From assembly GCA_007844125.1 (NCBI GenBank), contig CM017557.1, positions 61,823,411 to 61,887,410 of the forward strand: a stretch of 64,000 nt of DNA. Reading direction: 5' to 3'. The notes beneath the pieces are model-generated. The model saw only the letters and a list, made by a program, of their open reading frames with translations, was not told the DNA's origin and did no database searches. Position numbers and translations under genes: made by a program. Origin of the DNA: Sinonovacula constricta (taxonomy: Eukaryota > Mollusca > Bivalvia > Cardiida > Solecurtidae). Below, in pieces: positions 24,453 to 36,290 of the stretch; position 1 is the first letter of the stretch; each line of letters begins with the position of its first letter.

Positions 24453-25830
24453 AGTATAAAACGAAACCAACTTGATCTATTTAGTTCAATTTGCAGCTAA
24501 AGTCAATGCCATATTTATTTAAGAATCTAACGCCCATACCGATACTCTTTAAAAAGCTGAAAGTCTTTTGCTATTCTTTTACGTTTAAGAAAGAAAATAC
24601 AGATTAATTAGATTTATCTTTAATCTTCTAAATGAGTATAAAAAAGATCTCTACGCCCGTTGTACAAGTATGTTGTCATGTTTATGACGTAAATGCTATT
24701 ACATTTTAGTATGTTTGTGTCTCGTAGTAAAATTTAAATGCCAATTCAATAAATACTTGGCTAAAATATTTTCCCCAGTTTTCGCATGTATTACCAACGT
24801 AGCTGGTACTCTGGATTTTGCTAATGTTCATGTTAGTTTACAGATAATGACACTGCTGATCCCATTGTACAATTATTGACCTAATTGGTTCATTTACTTC
24901 ATCATTTATCCTATTACCTATACGTCCAAGTGCTACTGTTATTAACGACTTCATGGGCGGATTATTAGAAGCATAGACGAACGGCGAACATAGACCAAAA
25001 TTCCAGGCATATCATTCGATATACAAGAAGAACATTGATGAAATGCGTCAAAGACGACGCAAAAGAATGCATTGTACCGGTAAGAGAAAGGTGGCAAAAA
25101 TAAAAAGGAACAAAAATGTATAGGAAGAAGGTTTAATTGTACATAAGCAGATCACGACAGTTTTTGATGCGACATGGGATTTTTAAGACATTTTTTGTTA
25201 GATTATTGCTTGATGATGAACCATATTTCTGATTACCACTTCGATCCTATTGGTGAACATCCTGGTCACATGACTCTCCAGTGGCAATCAGCAAGCGTGA
25301 TCACGGTAGACTCCGCGCTTCAGCGAGTCGTCAATACCAGCATCTATGTATTAATTTTAATAATCTAGTAAAATATTATCACTAAGATACACATAACAAC
25401 GCATCTATGACATTTAAGAAATCAAAAGTGATGTCTTTCTTAATTTGCCATTCTGCATAAATAACATTGGGGAAAAAACTCATCGTTGAACGATAATATC
25501 TTAGCCCTGTCTCTGTATTCGATGTTATTAATAATCTGGTATAAGTACTGTTTTACTAATTCGGTGAGGGGAGGGGAGTAAGGCGGGCGCGGACCATTTT
25601 TAGGCACAGATTCATGTTAGTTACTTTATTATACTTAGCTGTTGATACCCGTACAATGGGATTACGATTTTGTACGAACATTGCCGAAAATGAAAATCGG
25701 TACGGAATAATACAATGCACAGGTTAATTTCTATTCTTATAAAGACGCGATGATATAAAATATTTCCTATAAACTTATTATAATGAGTAGATAAAATAAT
25801 AAGAATATATATTTTTATTATTTAATTTAT
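24453..25830. other. Non-coding stretch upstream of the plus-strand promoter
   Basis: No exon or repeat family was recognised. Confidence 0.4.
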
Positions 25831-25837
25831 CGGTCGT

Positions 25838-25955
25838 ATTTCCGGTTTCCTTGCAACCAATCATAATTCTCGACTTAAAAGGGCGCTTGCAAATCTTGGC
25901 GCGCAATATAACCTAGCGGGAAATCAATTGTGCGCCAAATGTCTTACTGATTGGC
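25838..25955 (+). promoter_or_regulatory. Promoter-like cluster: ETS-like, CCAAT and three E2F-like sites
   Basis: Within 120 bp lie an ETS-like core (ATTTCCGGTT, 25838), a CCAAT box (AACCAATCA, 25855), TTGGCGCGCAA (25895), AGCGGGAAAT (25915), GCGCCAAAT (25932; reversed it holds TTTGGCGC) and an inverted CCAAT (TGATTGGC, 25948). This combination is typical of promoters of cell-cycle and replication genes in animals. It lies about 270-390 bp upstream of the first coding exon at 26224, and no TATA box is evident. The motifs are seen directly; function is inferred. Confidence 0.6.
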
Positions 25956-26223
25956 CCCGTCTTACCAAGTGATTAATTAAACTTTAAATTTAGAACTTTA
26001 AATTTTACTGTGTCGTTTAAATGCGTTTAGACATTGGAACGATAATCTCAACGTGTATTTGTGGTAAATATAAGATCTGTGTTTGTGAAAAAAAATCGTG
26101 AAAAAGGTGCTGGACAAAACATGACTTAAATTGTGAACTCAAAATCTTGGGGTGTGCGTGAACAATAAAAATATTTTGTCAGCGTTTGTAAAGTTAGTGT
26201 ACTAGTGACTTGTGTTCTGTGTT

Positions 26224-26266
26224 ATGAATGGAAATCCAGATGATAAGAAGGATGATGTAGATTGTG
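26224..26266 (+). CDS. First coding exon of an unidentified plus-strand gene
   Basis: ATG at 26224 opens 14 codons reading MNGNPDDKKDDVDC, then one base before a consensus donor (G followed by GTAAGT, 26267-26272). An in-frame TGA at 26206-26208 makes this the first possible start in the transcript. The peptide is short, acidic and hydrophilic, so no family can be named. It lies downstream of the E2F/CCAAT-rich block, which supports a real transcription start just upstream (5' leader about 26000-26223). The exon ends in phase 1. A phase-compatible candidate next exon is at 28620-28766, but that segment is SINE-derived. The true second exon could lie elsewhere, in or beyond the minisatellite domain. 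Confidence 0.55.
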
Positions 26267-26272
26267 GTAAGT

Positions 26273-26915
26273 ACAGAGTTTTTTTTTCTGTATCGCTAGA
26301 GATTTTAAGAGTTTCTGCAAAAGATTATAGCCCCCATTTTTAAACAGTCATAACTGTTGTTGGATGCCCCTTTTTCACGTGATTTATTCATTTTCATAAT
26401 AACATAACCAGCGGTTAGAAGAACGTTTTTAACCTTGATAGTTTTCACACAAGTGAAATAAATAAGCAGTTAAGATCAGATTAGGTTGTTTTATTCGTCC
26501 TGTAAAATTAATCTGGGTAGAACACAATTTGGCTCAGATAATAGCCCAACCAATGCACCACTGCGCGTGACTTTGTTATTTACTTGCTGATAGAGATAAA
26601 CCAAACACGATCACACTTGCAGCTACATACCTTGAAATAGTAAATCCATTCATTGAAAGGCCCCATGTTTTCCTCGTGCAATGTTAGTCTTGGTCAAATT
26701 TCGAATAACGGTACTTCCCTTCTTAGGCATAACGCAAATCTAAAGTAATGGCGGATCTTTAGAAATTACGATACCCATTTTTTATAACAGATTTATTTTT
26801 GCGATGGAACGGACCTTGGGAAAATAAGTACAAATGTTCTTATTTCGATTTCTGCCAATTGTAACGGAACATACCGGAAATTGATTGCTTTCCCGAACAT
26901 CGCCGACAGATACCT
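26273..26915 (+). other. Start of the first intron, nothing recognised
   Basis: Intronic if the exon at 26224 is real. No repeats or exons were recognised here. Confidence 0.35.
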
Positions 26916-27075
26916 GGTTGGCGTCCTTGGTCTAGTAGATGGCTCGGAGGGTCCCGGGTTCGACCAGGAGATATTAGTAATTGAGCAAGACCATGTTCTG
27001 CACATTTCTCCAGGTACTCAGTACCCGTGTATTGGTTCTACACAGGAAGTGGGCGGTCTAGTGGGATAAACATAG
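26915..27075 (+). mobile_element. tRNA-like SINE head, family D, single copy
   Basis: GGCGTCCTTGGTCTAGTAGA and the B box GGGTTCGACC lie at tRNA-like spacing. A non-tRNA body of about 100 bp follows. No second copy was noticed in the window, so membership of a repeated family is inferred from structure alone. Confidence 0.45.
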
Positions 27076-27116
27076 GTCGACGAATGAATTTCTCAACTGA
27101 ATTTAAATGAAGTGAT

Positions 27117-27203
27117 AGGTTTAAACAGATAACTAGTGTTGATTTTAGGTTTAAACAGATAACTAGTGTTGATTTTAGGTTTAAACAGATAACTAGTGTT
27201 GAT
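27117..27203. repeat. 30-bp tandem repeat, three copies
   Basis: AGGTTTAAACAGATAACTAG starts at 27117, 27147 and 27177. The first two units are identical and the third diverges only at its very end, so the duplication is recent. Confidence 0.97.
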
Positions 27204-27940
27204 CTTTATGTAAAAGCCTTTTATTTACATCAGACATGACTGTTTGGGTTCTTTATTCACTTATAGTCACAGTTATAGATATGTAAAAGAAAAACCTTAT
27301 GATCCATGGATAGGTCTTCAATAATGGTTCTACCCAAGAAATGATAATCTGTAATACGGACCATGCATAAAACACCAATCTTTTTAATCATAGATATTGT
27401 AATCAATACAATACATAGTTCTCACATCAGGGAAGATTCCGTATCTTGGCAGCCATCTTTGATGGCAACTTCAAGGGATTTTCAGATGAACTGTAGAGAA
27501 GTGTACATTTTATTTTATTTTCTTATTTGTGGTCCAAAAATTACAAGCTGTACACCATTGGAAAGCTATTAAAATTCGTATTTTTAGAATAGAATATTTT
27601 TAAAATTGATAAATGCACAAAGAATTAATACACATAGATAAATAAAATTATTGGCGGTGTTTCTTTTTGGGTTGTATTTTTTAACCTTTTAAGCTTCGGT
27701 TTTGATATTTAAAATACTTCATAACAGCTATTAAATTTGATATAAAAATCTGTAAAATAGACTGGAAAAAACAAACACACACAGTGGTGGGTTTTATACA
27801 GCACCTATTTCCAGATTTCGGCCTGCATTAGCTTCTGCCTTCAAAGATGGCTGTCTTTAACTGTCTTATCAGTTCATATGACATCACATGGAAGCTATCT
27901 ATCTACTCTGTTATCTTACTTGCTTATTTTTAGTTACATC
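27204..27940. other. Non-coding stretch, nothing recognised
   Basis: AT-rich. No exon with splice sites was recognised. Confidence 0.35.
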
Positions 27941-27944
27941 GCAC

Positions 27945-28103
27945 TTATTGACTTATGTAGAACCATCCGTGCGCCGTAGGTTACCAGAGAACCCCCACCC
28001 ACTATATGAAAGTATCGCCCAGACCGGGACTCGAACCTACGAGGTGAGGGGTTGAGGAGTTAAAAGTTGCCGACTCCAACCACTCGGCCTCGGGCGCCCC
28101 CGT
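27945..28103 (-). mobile_element. tRNA-derived SINE family C, head and part of body
   Basis: On the minus strand it begins GGGGGCGCCCGAGGCCGAGT, with A-box sequence GCCGAGTGGTTGGAGT and B box GGTTCGAGTCCC. The body then continues through GTGCGCCGTAGG-type sequence read in reverse. The 3' end is degraded. Confidence 0.8.
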
Positions 28104-28594
28104 TATATTTTATATTTGCCTCATTTAATTCATCCATATATATTTAACATATGACTCAATGACAGGTGTTATTTTCAAAAGGTGAATGTATGTGATGTTT
28201 GCTCAGTCCTGGCGCAATTTTTTTAATCTTCTATCTGAACTGCTGTACAAAGGTGGTATTACGCAATTCCTCTCTGAGGTCTTTTCCTGCCTCGGAAGAG
28301 TAACCGCATTAAAAGTAACGGTCTTAAACAAGTAACAAGACGATTGACTTTGAACGTTATGTTGCACAATCTGCACAACCTGAACGCGTTTTCCGAGCCC
28401 TATGCTTAATTCTCGCGTGTTGGTTTCTTTCAGTTTTAGCATTACAATACGGCCAGTGCATACATGCTCGATTTAAACCCATCCCGCATGTATAAATACA
28501 GACACGTTAAATAATATTGCCCAGTTGTTGTTTTTTTTTTTCAAGATAATATGCCCTCTTTTTGTTGTAATGTCTCATTTAATGATATAATTTA

Positions 28595-29290
28595 TTGACA
28601 TAGCGTTTGTTTCCTTAAGATGCATCGAACCGACGCCATTATGGTCAGATTGCCGACGTCCGGCTTTTATTGACGGAGGAAGACCCCAGACCAATGGCTG
28701 AGTACAACCAGAGACGCAACCCATATCAGCTTCCCGCCACAGTATATTTGACTTCCATCAGGAAAGGTAAAATGTTCTAAAAACGTTTTAATAAGAATAA
28801 TTCTTTCTTTTGGAGGTCGTGGGGGTATGTTCGTTCCATTAATGATCTATTATTTAACAGATTCGATGCTATCTTCACTGTGATAAAATGCCTCAAATAT
28901 ACGACAACACGGGTCCACATAATCATGTAAACGGTTGAACCACTGTTTAAGGTTGCATGATAAAATCGATACAATCAAGGAACCTGTTTTAATATACATG
29001 ATTGTCTCTGCTTTTAATAGAATGGACACTCGCTGAATGACTTCTCTTAATTAATCAAATGTAGAGCGTTAAACAACGTATTATGGGGACATTGTAATCA
29101 ATGTAGTGATTTATTGGTGATAATTATGAAGAAAATGATGATGTGGCTATGTTGTTGCTGATGTTTAATGATTATGATAGTGAATGTTTTTGAAGTAGAT
29201 GTAGTGCTTCTTGAGCAAAATGTTATGATGATGATGTAAATGATTATTAAGGGTTATTATAACGTTTATGTTGATAATAGTGATTTGCTG
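28595..29290. repeat. Unique segment U, first copy of a ~0.7 kb duplication
   Basis: This stretch is repeated at about 34830-35540 with modest divergence. Shared landmarks are AAAGGTAAAATGTTCTAAAA, GGAGGTCGTGGGGGTATGTT, ACTGTGATAAAATGC and GAATGACT(T/C)CTCTTAAT. Each copy leads directly into a minisatellite array, so the duplicated unit was probably segment plus array. Confidence 0.9.
28620..28766 (+). other. Candidate SINE-derived exon, open and phase-compatible
   Basis: A pyrimidine-rich acceptor (TTTCCTTAAG) precedes 147 bp that stay open in exactly the frame needed after the exon at 26224-26266 (phase 1 to phase 1). A donor-like GTAAAA follows at 28767. The predicted joint product would be MNGNPDDKKDDVDC, then Asp, then 48 residues beginning ASNRRHYGQIADVRLLL and ending VYLTSIRK. 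However, 28634-28735 aligns with the reverse of SINE family C (ATTATGGTCAGATTGCC and GGAAGACCCCAGACCAATG are shared with 49551 and 18283). An open frame of this length has roughly a one-in-ten chance, so it is either an exonised SINE or coincidence. The downstream copy has a stop codon. Confidence 0.3.
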
Positions 29291-32200
29291 TCTCTCCAAC
29301 TGCTGATTATAATGGCGAAGTTGCTGCTGCTGTTGATGATGTTTGTTATGTTGATGATAGTAATTTGCTGTCGCTCCTACTGCTGCTGCTGATGATGATG
29401 GTTATGTTGATGATAGTGATTTGCTGTCACTCCTATTGCTGTTAATACTGGTGAAGTTGCTGCTGCTGCTGCTGATGGTTATGTTGATGATAGTGATTTC
29501 TGTCGCTCCTACTGCTGATTGTTCTGGTGAAGTTGCTGCTGCTGCTGCTGATTATGGTTATGTTGATGAAAGTGATTTCTGTCGCTCCTATTGCTGATTG
29601 TTCTGGTGAAGTTGCTTCTGCTGCTGATGATGATTATGGATATGTTGATGATAGTGATTTGCTGTCACTTCTACTGCTGATTATACTGGTGAAGTTGCTG
29701 CTGCTGCTGCTGATGATGTTTGTTATGTTGATGATAGTGATTTGCTGTCACTTCTACTGCTGATTATACTGGTGAAGTTGCTGCTGCTGATGATGATGTT
29801 GTTTGTTATGTTGCTGATAATGATTTTCTGTCGCTCCTATTCTCTTTATAATGGTGAAGTTGCTGCTGCTGCTGCTGCTGATGGTTATGTTGATGATAGT
29901 GATTTGCTATCGCTTCTACTACTGATTGTTCTGGTGAAGTTGCTGCTGCTGCTGATGATGATGTTTGTTATGTTGATGATAGTGATTTGCTGTCGCTCCT
30001 ATTGCTGATTGTTCTGGTGAAGTTGCTGCTGATGCTGATGATGATGATCGTTATGTTGATGATAGTGATTTGCTGTCGCTTCTACTGCTGATTGTTCTGG
30101 TAAAGTTGCTGCTGCTAATGATGATGATGGTTATGTTGTTGATAGTGATTTGCTGTCGCTTCTACTGCTGATTGTTCTGATGAAGTTGCTTCTGCTGCTA
30201 CTGATGATGATGGTAATGTTGATGATAGTGATTTGCTGTCGCTTCTACTGCTGATTGTTCTGGTGAAGTTGCTACTGCTGCTACTGATGATGATGATGGT
30301 TATGTTATTGATAGTGATTTGCTGTCGCTCCTATTGCTGATTGTTCTGGTGAAGTTGCTGCTGCTAATGATGATGATGGTTATGTTGATGATAGTGATTT
30401 GCTGTCGCTTCTACTGCTGATTGTTCTGGTGAAGTTGCTGCTGCTAATGATGATGATGGTTATGTTGTTGATAGTGATTTGCTGTCGCTTCTACTGCTGA
30501 TTGTTCTGGTGAAGTTGCTACTGCTGCTACTGATGATGATGATGGTTATGTTGATGATAGTGATTTGCTATCGCTTGTACTACTGATTGTTCTGGTGAAG
30601 TTGCTGCTGCTGATGATGATGATGGTAATGTTGATGATAGTGATTTGCTGTCGCTCCTATTGCAGACTGTTCTGGTGAAGTTGCTGCTGCTGATGATGAT
30701 GACAGTTATGTTGATGATAGTGATTTGCTGCAGCTCCTACTGCTGATTGTTCTGGTGAAGTTGCTGCTGCTGCTGATGATGATGGTTATGTTGATGATAG
30801 TGATTTCTGTCGCTCCTACTGCTGATTATACTTGTGAAGTTGCTGCTGCTGATGATGATGATGGTTATGTTGATGATAGTGATTTCTGTCGATCCTACTG
30901 CTGATTGTTCTGGTGAAGTTGCTGCTGCTGCTGCTGATGGTTATGTTGATGATAGTGATTTCTGTCGCTCCTACTGCTGATTGTTCTGGTGAAGTTGCTG
31001 CTGCTGCTGCTGATTATGATTATGTTGATGATAGTGATTTGCTGTCGCTCCTACTGCTGATCGTTCTGGCGAAGTTGTTGTTGCTGCTGCTGATGATGAT
31101 GGTTGTGTTGATGATAGTGATTTGCTGTCACTTCTACTGCTGATTATACTGGTAAAGTTGCTGCTGCTGCTGATGATGTTGTTTGTTATGTTGATGATAG
31201 TGATTTGCTGTCACTTCTACTGCTGATTGTTCTGGTGAAGTTGCTGCTGCTGCTGATGATTATGTTTGTTATGTTGATGATAGTGATTTCTGTCGCTCCT
31301 AGTGCTGATTATACTGGTAAAGTTGCTGCTGATGTTGTTTATGTAGATGATAGTGATTTTCTGTTGCTCCTGATTATTCCGGTGAAGTTGTTGTTGCTGC
31401 TGATAATGATGATGGATATGTTGATGATAGTGATTTCTGTCACTCCTACTGCTGATTGTTCTGGTGAAGTTGCTGCTGCTGCTGCTGATGATGTTTGTTA
31501 TGTTGATGATAGTAATTTCTGTCGCTCCTACTGCTGATTATACTGGTGAAGTTGCTGCTGCTGGTGCTGATAATGGTTAAGTTGATGAAAGTGATTTGCT
31601 GTCGCTCCTACTGCTGATTGTTCTGACGAAGTTGCTGCTGCTGATGATGATGATGGTTATGTTGATGACAGTGATTTCTGTCGCTCCTACTGCTGATTGT
31701 TCTGGTGAAGTTGCTGCTGCTGCTGATGATGATGGTTATGTTGATGATGGTGATTTGCTGTCGCTCCTACTGCTGATTGTTCTGGTGAAGTTGCTGCTGC
31801 TGCTGATGATGATGGTTATGTTGATGATAGTGATTTGCTGTCGCTCCTACTGCTGATTGTTCTGGTGAAGTTGCTGCTGCTGCTGATGATGATGGTTATG
31901 TTGATGATAGTGATTTCTGTCGCTCCTACTGCTGATTGTTCTGGTGAAGTTGCTGCTGCTGCTGATGATGATGGTTATGTTGATGATTGTGATTTGCTGT
32001 CGCTCCTAACGCTGATTGTTCTGGTGAAGTTGCTGCTGCTGCTGATGATGTTTGTTATGTTGATGATAGTGATTTCTGTCACTCCTACTGCTGATTGTTC
32101 TGGTGAAGTTGCTGCTGCTGCTGATGATGATGGTTATGTTGATGATAGTGATTTCTGTCGCTCCTACTGCTGATTGTTCTGGTGAAGTTGCTGCTGCTGC

Positions 32201-34830
32201 TGATGATGATGGTTATGTTGATGATAGTGATTTGCTGTCGCTCCTACTGCTGATTGTTCTGGTGAAGTTGCTGCTGCTGCTGATGATGATGGTTATGTTG
32301 ATGATAGTGATTTCTGTCGCTCCTACTGCTGATTGTTCTGGTGAAGTTGCTGCTGCTGCTGCTGATGATGGATATGTTGATGATAGTGATTTCTGTCGCT
32401 CCTACTGCTGATTGTTCTGGTGAAATTGCTGCTGCTGATGATGATAATGATGGTTATGTTGATGATAGTGATTTGCTGTCGCTCTTATTGCTGATTGTTC
32501 TGGTGAAATTGCTGCTGCTGATGATGATGGTTATGTTGATGATAGTGATTTCTGTCGCTCCTACTGCTGATTATACTTGTGAAGTTGCTGCTGCTGCTGC
32601 TGATTACAGTTATGTTGATGAAAGTGATTTCTGTCGCTCCTATTGCTGATTGTTCTGGTGAAGTTGCTGCTGCTGCTGATGATGATGGTTATGTTGATGA
32701 TAGTGATTTCTGTCGCTCCTACTGCTGATTGTTCTGGTGAAGTTGCTGCTGCTGCTGATGATGATGGTTATGTTGATGATAGTGATTTGCTGTCGCTCCT
32801 ACTGCTGATTGTTCTGGTGAAGTTGCTGCTGCTGATGATGATAATGATGGTTATGTTGATGATAGTGATTTGCTGTCGCTCCTACTGCTGATTGTTCTGG
32901 TGAAATTGCTGCTGCTGCTGATGATGATGGTTATGTTGATGATAGTGATTTGCTGTCACTCCTACTGCTGATTGTTCTGGTGAAGTTGCTGCTGCTGCTG
33001 ATGATGATGGTTATGTTGATGATAGTGATTTGCTGTCGCTCTTATTGCTGATTGTTCTGGTGAAGTTGCTGCTGCTGCTGATGATGATGGTTATGTTGAT
33101 GATAGTGATTTCTGTCGCTCCTACTGCTGATTGTTCTGGTGAAATTGCTGCTGCTGATGATGATAATGATGGTTATGTTGATGATAGTGATTTGCTGTCG
33201 CTCCTACTGCTGATTGTTCTGGTGAAATTGCTGCTGCTGCTGATAATGATGGTTATGTTGATGATAGTGATTTGCTGTCGCTCTTATTGCTGATTGTTCT
33301 GGTGAAGTTGCTGCTGCTGCTGCTGATTACAGTTATGTTGATGATAGTGATTTGCTGTCGCTCCTACTGCTGATTGTTCTGGTGAAGTTGCTGCTGCTGC
33401 TGATGATGATGGTTATGTTGATGATAGTGATTTCTGTCGCTCCTACTGCTGATTGTTCTGGTGAAATTGCTGCTGCTGATGATGATAATGATGGTTATGT
33501 TGATGATAGTGATTTGCTTCACTTCTCCTGCTGATTATACTGGTGAAGTTGCTGCTGCTGATGATGATGTTGTTTGTTATGTTGCTGATAGTGATTTTCT
33601 GTCGCTCCTATTCTCTTTATAATGGTGAAGTTGCTGCTGCTGCTGCTGATGGTTGTGTTGATGATAGTGATTTGCTATCGCTTCTATTACTGACTGGTCT
33701 CGTGAAGTTGCTGCTGCTGCTGATGATGATGGTTATGTTGATGATAGTGATTTGCTGTCGCTTCTACTGCTGATTGTTCTGGTGAAGTTGCTGCTGCTGG
33801 TGATGATGATGGTTATGTTGATGATAGTGATTTGCTGTCGCTTCTCCTGCTGATTATACTTGTGAAGTTGCTGCTGCTGCTGATGATGGTGGTTATGTTG
33901 ATGATAGTGATTTCTGTCGCTTCTACTGCTGATTGTTCTTGTTAAGTTGCTGCTGCTGCTGATGATGATGGTTATGTTGATGATAGTGATTTGCTGTCGC
34001 TTCTACTGCTGATTGTTCTGGTGACGATGCTGCTGATGATGATGGTTATGTTGATGATAGTGATTTGCCGTCACTTCTACTGCTGATTATACTTGTGAAG
34101 TTGCTGCTGATGATGATGGTTATGTTGATGATAGTGATTTCTGTCGCTCCTACTGCTGATTGTTCTGATGAAGTTGCTGCTGCTACTGATGATGATGGTT
34201 ATGTTGATGATATTGATTTGCTGTCACTTCTACTGCTGATTATACTGGTGAAGTTGCTGCTGCTGCTGATGATGATGGTTATGTTGATGATAGTGATTTC
34301 TGTCGCTCCTACTGCTGATTATACTTGTGAAGTTGCTGCTGCTGCTGCTGATGATGGTTATGTTGATGATAGTGATTTCTGTCGCTCCTATTGCTGATTG
34401 TTCTGGTGAAGTTGCTGCTGCTGCTGATGATGGATATGTTGATGATAGTGATTTCTGTCGCTCCTACTGCTGATTATACTGGTGAAGTTGCTGCTGCTGC
34501 TGATGTTGTTTATGTAGATGATAGTGATTTTCTGTCGCTCCTGATTATTTCAGTGAAGTTGTTGTTGCTGCTGCTGATGATGATGGATATGTTGATGATA
34601 GTGATTTGCTGTCCCTCCTCCTGCTGAATATACTGGTAAAGTTGCTGCTGCTGATGATGATGGTCATTTTGATACTACATGTAGTTAGTTGCTGTCATTT
34701 CTACTGCTTTATACTGGTAAAATTGCTGCCACTGCTGCTAGTGATGACTATTTTGATGAGTGATTTGCTTTTGCTCCTGCGCTGATTATTTTGGAAAAGT
34801 TGCTGCTGCTGCTGATGATGATGATGTTGT
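29290..34830. repeat. Minisatellite array 1: about 70 copies of a 79-80 bp unit
   Basis: The unit has a CTG-rich part (GTGAAGTTGCTGCTGCTGCT), a GAT-rich part, GGTTATGTTGATGATAGTGA and then a TGTCGCTCCTACTGCTGATT segment. Period is 79 bp where the unit has GATTTCTG (for example GTGAAG at 31865 and 31944) and 80 bp where it has GATTTGCTG. Within-unit variation is mostly in the number of CTG and GAT triplets. Units between about 31.6 and 33.5 kb are nearly identical and the edges are more diverged. Since 79 and 80 are not multiples of three, frames rotate and stops recur every few units. Confidence 0.97.
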
Positions 34831-35540
34831 TTATTCTATGATACGTTTTGTTTAGATGCATCGAACCAACGCCATTATGGTCAGATTGCCGACGTTTGGC
34901 TTTTATTGACGGAGGAAGATCCCAGACCAATGGCTGAGTAGAACCAGAGATGCACCACATATCAGCTCTCCGCCACAGAATATTTGACTTCCATCAGGAA
35001 AGGTAAAATGTTCTAAAAACGCTTTAATAAGAATAATTCATTCTTCTGGAGGTCGTGGGGGTATGTTCATTCCATTCATAGACACTGTATTTAACAGATT
35101 TGGTGCTTCCTTCACTGTGATAAAATGCTTCAAATATACGACAACACAGGGTCAAATTATCCTAACAACGGACGAACCACTCTTTAAGTTTGCATTATAA
35201 AATCGACACAATCAATAAAGCTGTTTAAATATACATGTATGTATCTGCTTTTAATTGAACAAATACTAATTCTTTCGCTGAATGACTCCTCTTAATCAAT
35301 CGAAGGTAGAGAATTTCATAATGTATTATGGGGATGTCTTAATTGTAATCAATGTAGTGGTAATAATGATGAAGAAAATGATGTGGTTATGTTGTTGCTG
35401 ATTTTAATGTTTAAGATAGTGAATGTTTTTTGTAGTAGATGTAGTACTTCTGGTGAAAAATGTTAAGATGATGATGTGGCAATGATTCTGAAGGGTTATG
35501 ATAATGTTTATGTTGATGATGGCAGTTAGTTTTGCTGCTG
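34830..35540. repeat. Unique segment U', second copy of the duplication
   Basis: Matches 28595-29290 along its whole length, including the SINE-C piece, the GGAGGTCGTGGGGGTATGTT motif and the ATGATGAAGAAAATGATG/GTGGTTATGTTGTTGCTG entry into the next array. It carries an independent set of substitutions and small indels, so the duplication is not brand new. Confidence 0.9.
34856..35002 (+). pseudogene. Second copy of the candidate exon, with a stop codon
   Basis: Same 147-bp length as 28620-28766 with no indels, a good acceptor (TTTTGTTTAG) and the same donor GTAAAA. Codon 28 of the frame is TAG (34939-34941) where the first copy has TAC. Related SINE-C copies also read GGGTAGAAC here, so TAG is the ancestral state and the open reading of the first copy is derived. 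Confidence 0.5.
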
Positions 35541-36290
35541 ATAATTATGTTTGGATTGTTTTTTATGATTTGCTGCAGCTCCTACTGCTGTTTATTCTGA
35601 TGAAGTTGCTGCTGCTAATAATGATGAAAGTATTGTTGATGATAGGGATTTGCTGCAGCTCTTGCTGCTTATAATGTTGATGAAGTTGCTGTTACTGCTG
35701 ATAATGATGATGATATTGTTGATGACAGGGATTTGCTGCAGCTCTTGCTGCTTATAATGTTGATGAAGTTGCTGTTGCTGCTGATAATGATGATGATATT
35801 GTTGATGATAGGGATTTGCTGCAGCTCTTGCTGCTTATAATTTCGAATATGTTGCTGCTGATAATGCGTTGCTGCTGCTGCTGATAATGATGATGATATT
35901 GTTGATGATAGGGATTTGCTGGAGCTCTTGCTGCTTATAATGTTGATGAAGTTGCTGTTGCTGCTGATAATGTTGATGATATTTTTGATGATAGGGATTT
36001 GCTGGAGCTCTTGCTGCTGATAATGTTGATGATATTTTTGATGATAGGGATTTGCTGGAGCTCTTGCTGCTTATAATTTCAAATAAGTTGCTGCTGCTGC
36101 TGATAATGATGACAGTATTGTTGGTGATAGGGATTTGCTGCAGTCCCCACTGCTGATTATTTTGATGAAGCTGCTGCTGCTGATGATGATGATGGTGGTT
36201 ATGTTGATAACAGTGAATTACTGCAACCCCTAATGCTGACTGTTCTGGTAAAATTGCTGATGCTCCTGATGATAATAATGTTCCATGTAG
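35540..36290. repeat. Array 2, proximal part: ~83-bp units
   Basis: GATAGGGATTTGCTGCAGCT or its GACAGGG variant recurs at 35641, 35724 and 35807, then more irregularly to about 36130. Units hold a CTGCTGATAATGATGATGAT segment. They look like a relative of both the 79-bp and 73-bp units and were not homogenised. Confidence 0.85.

Noticed and set aside
29527..34627. Serial open frames giving LLLLLMMMVMLMIVI-type and GEVAAAADDDGYVDDSD-type peptides
   Set aside because: They follow the 79-80 bp repeat period, break at regular intervals as frames rotate, and have no splice or start context.
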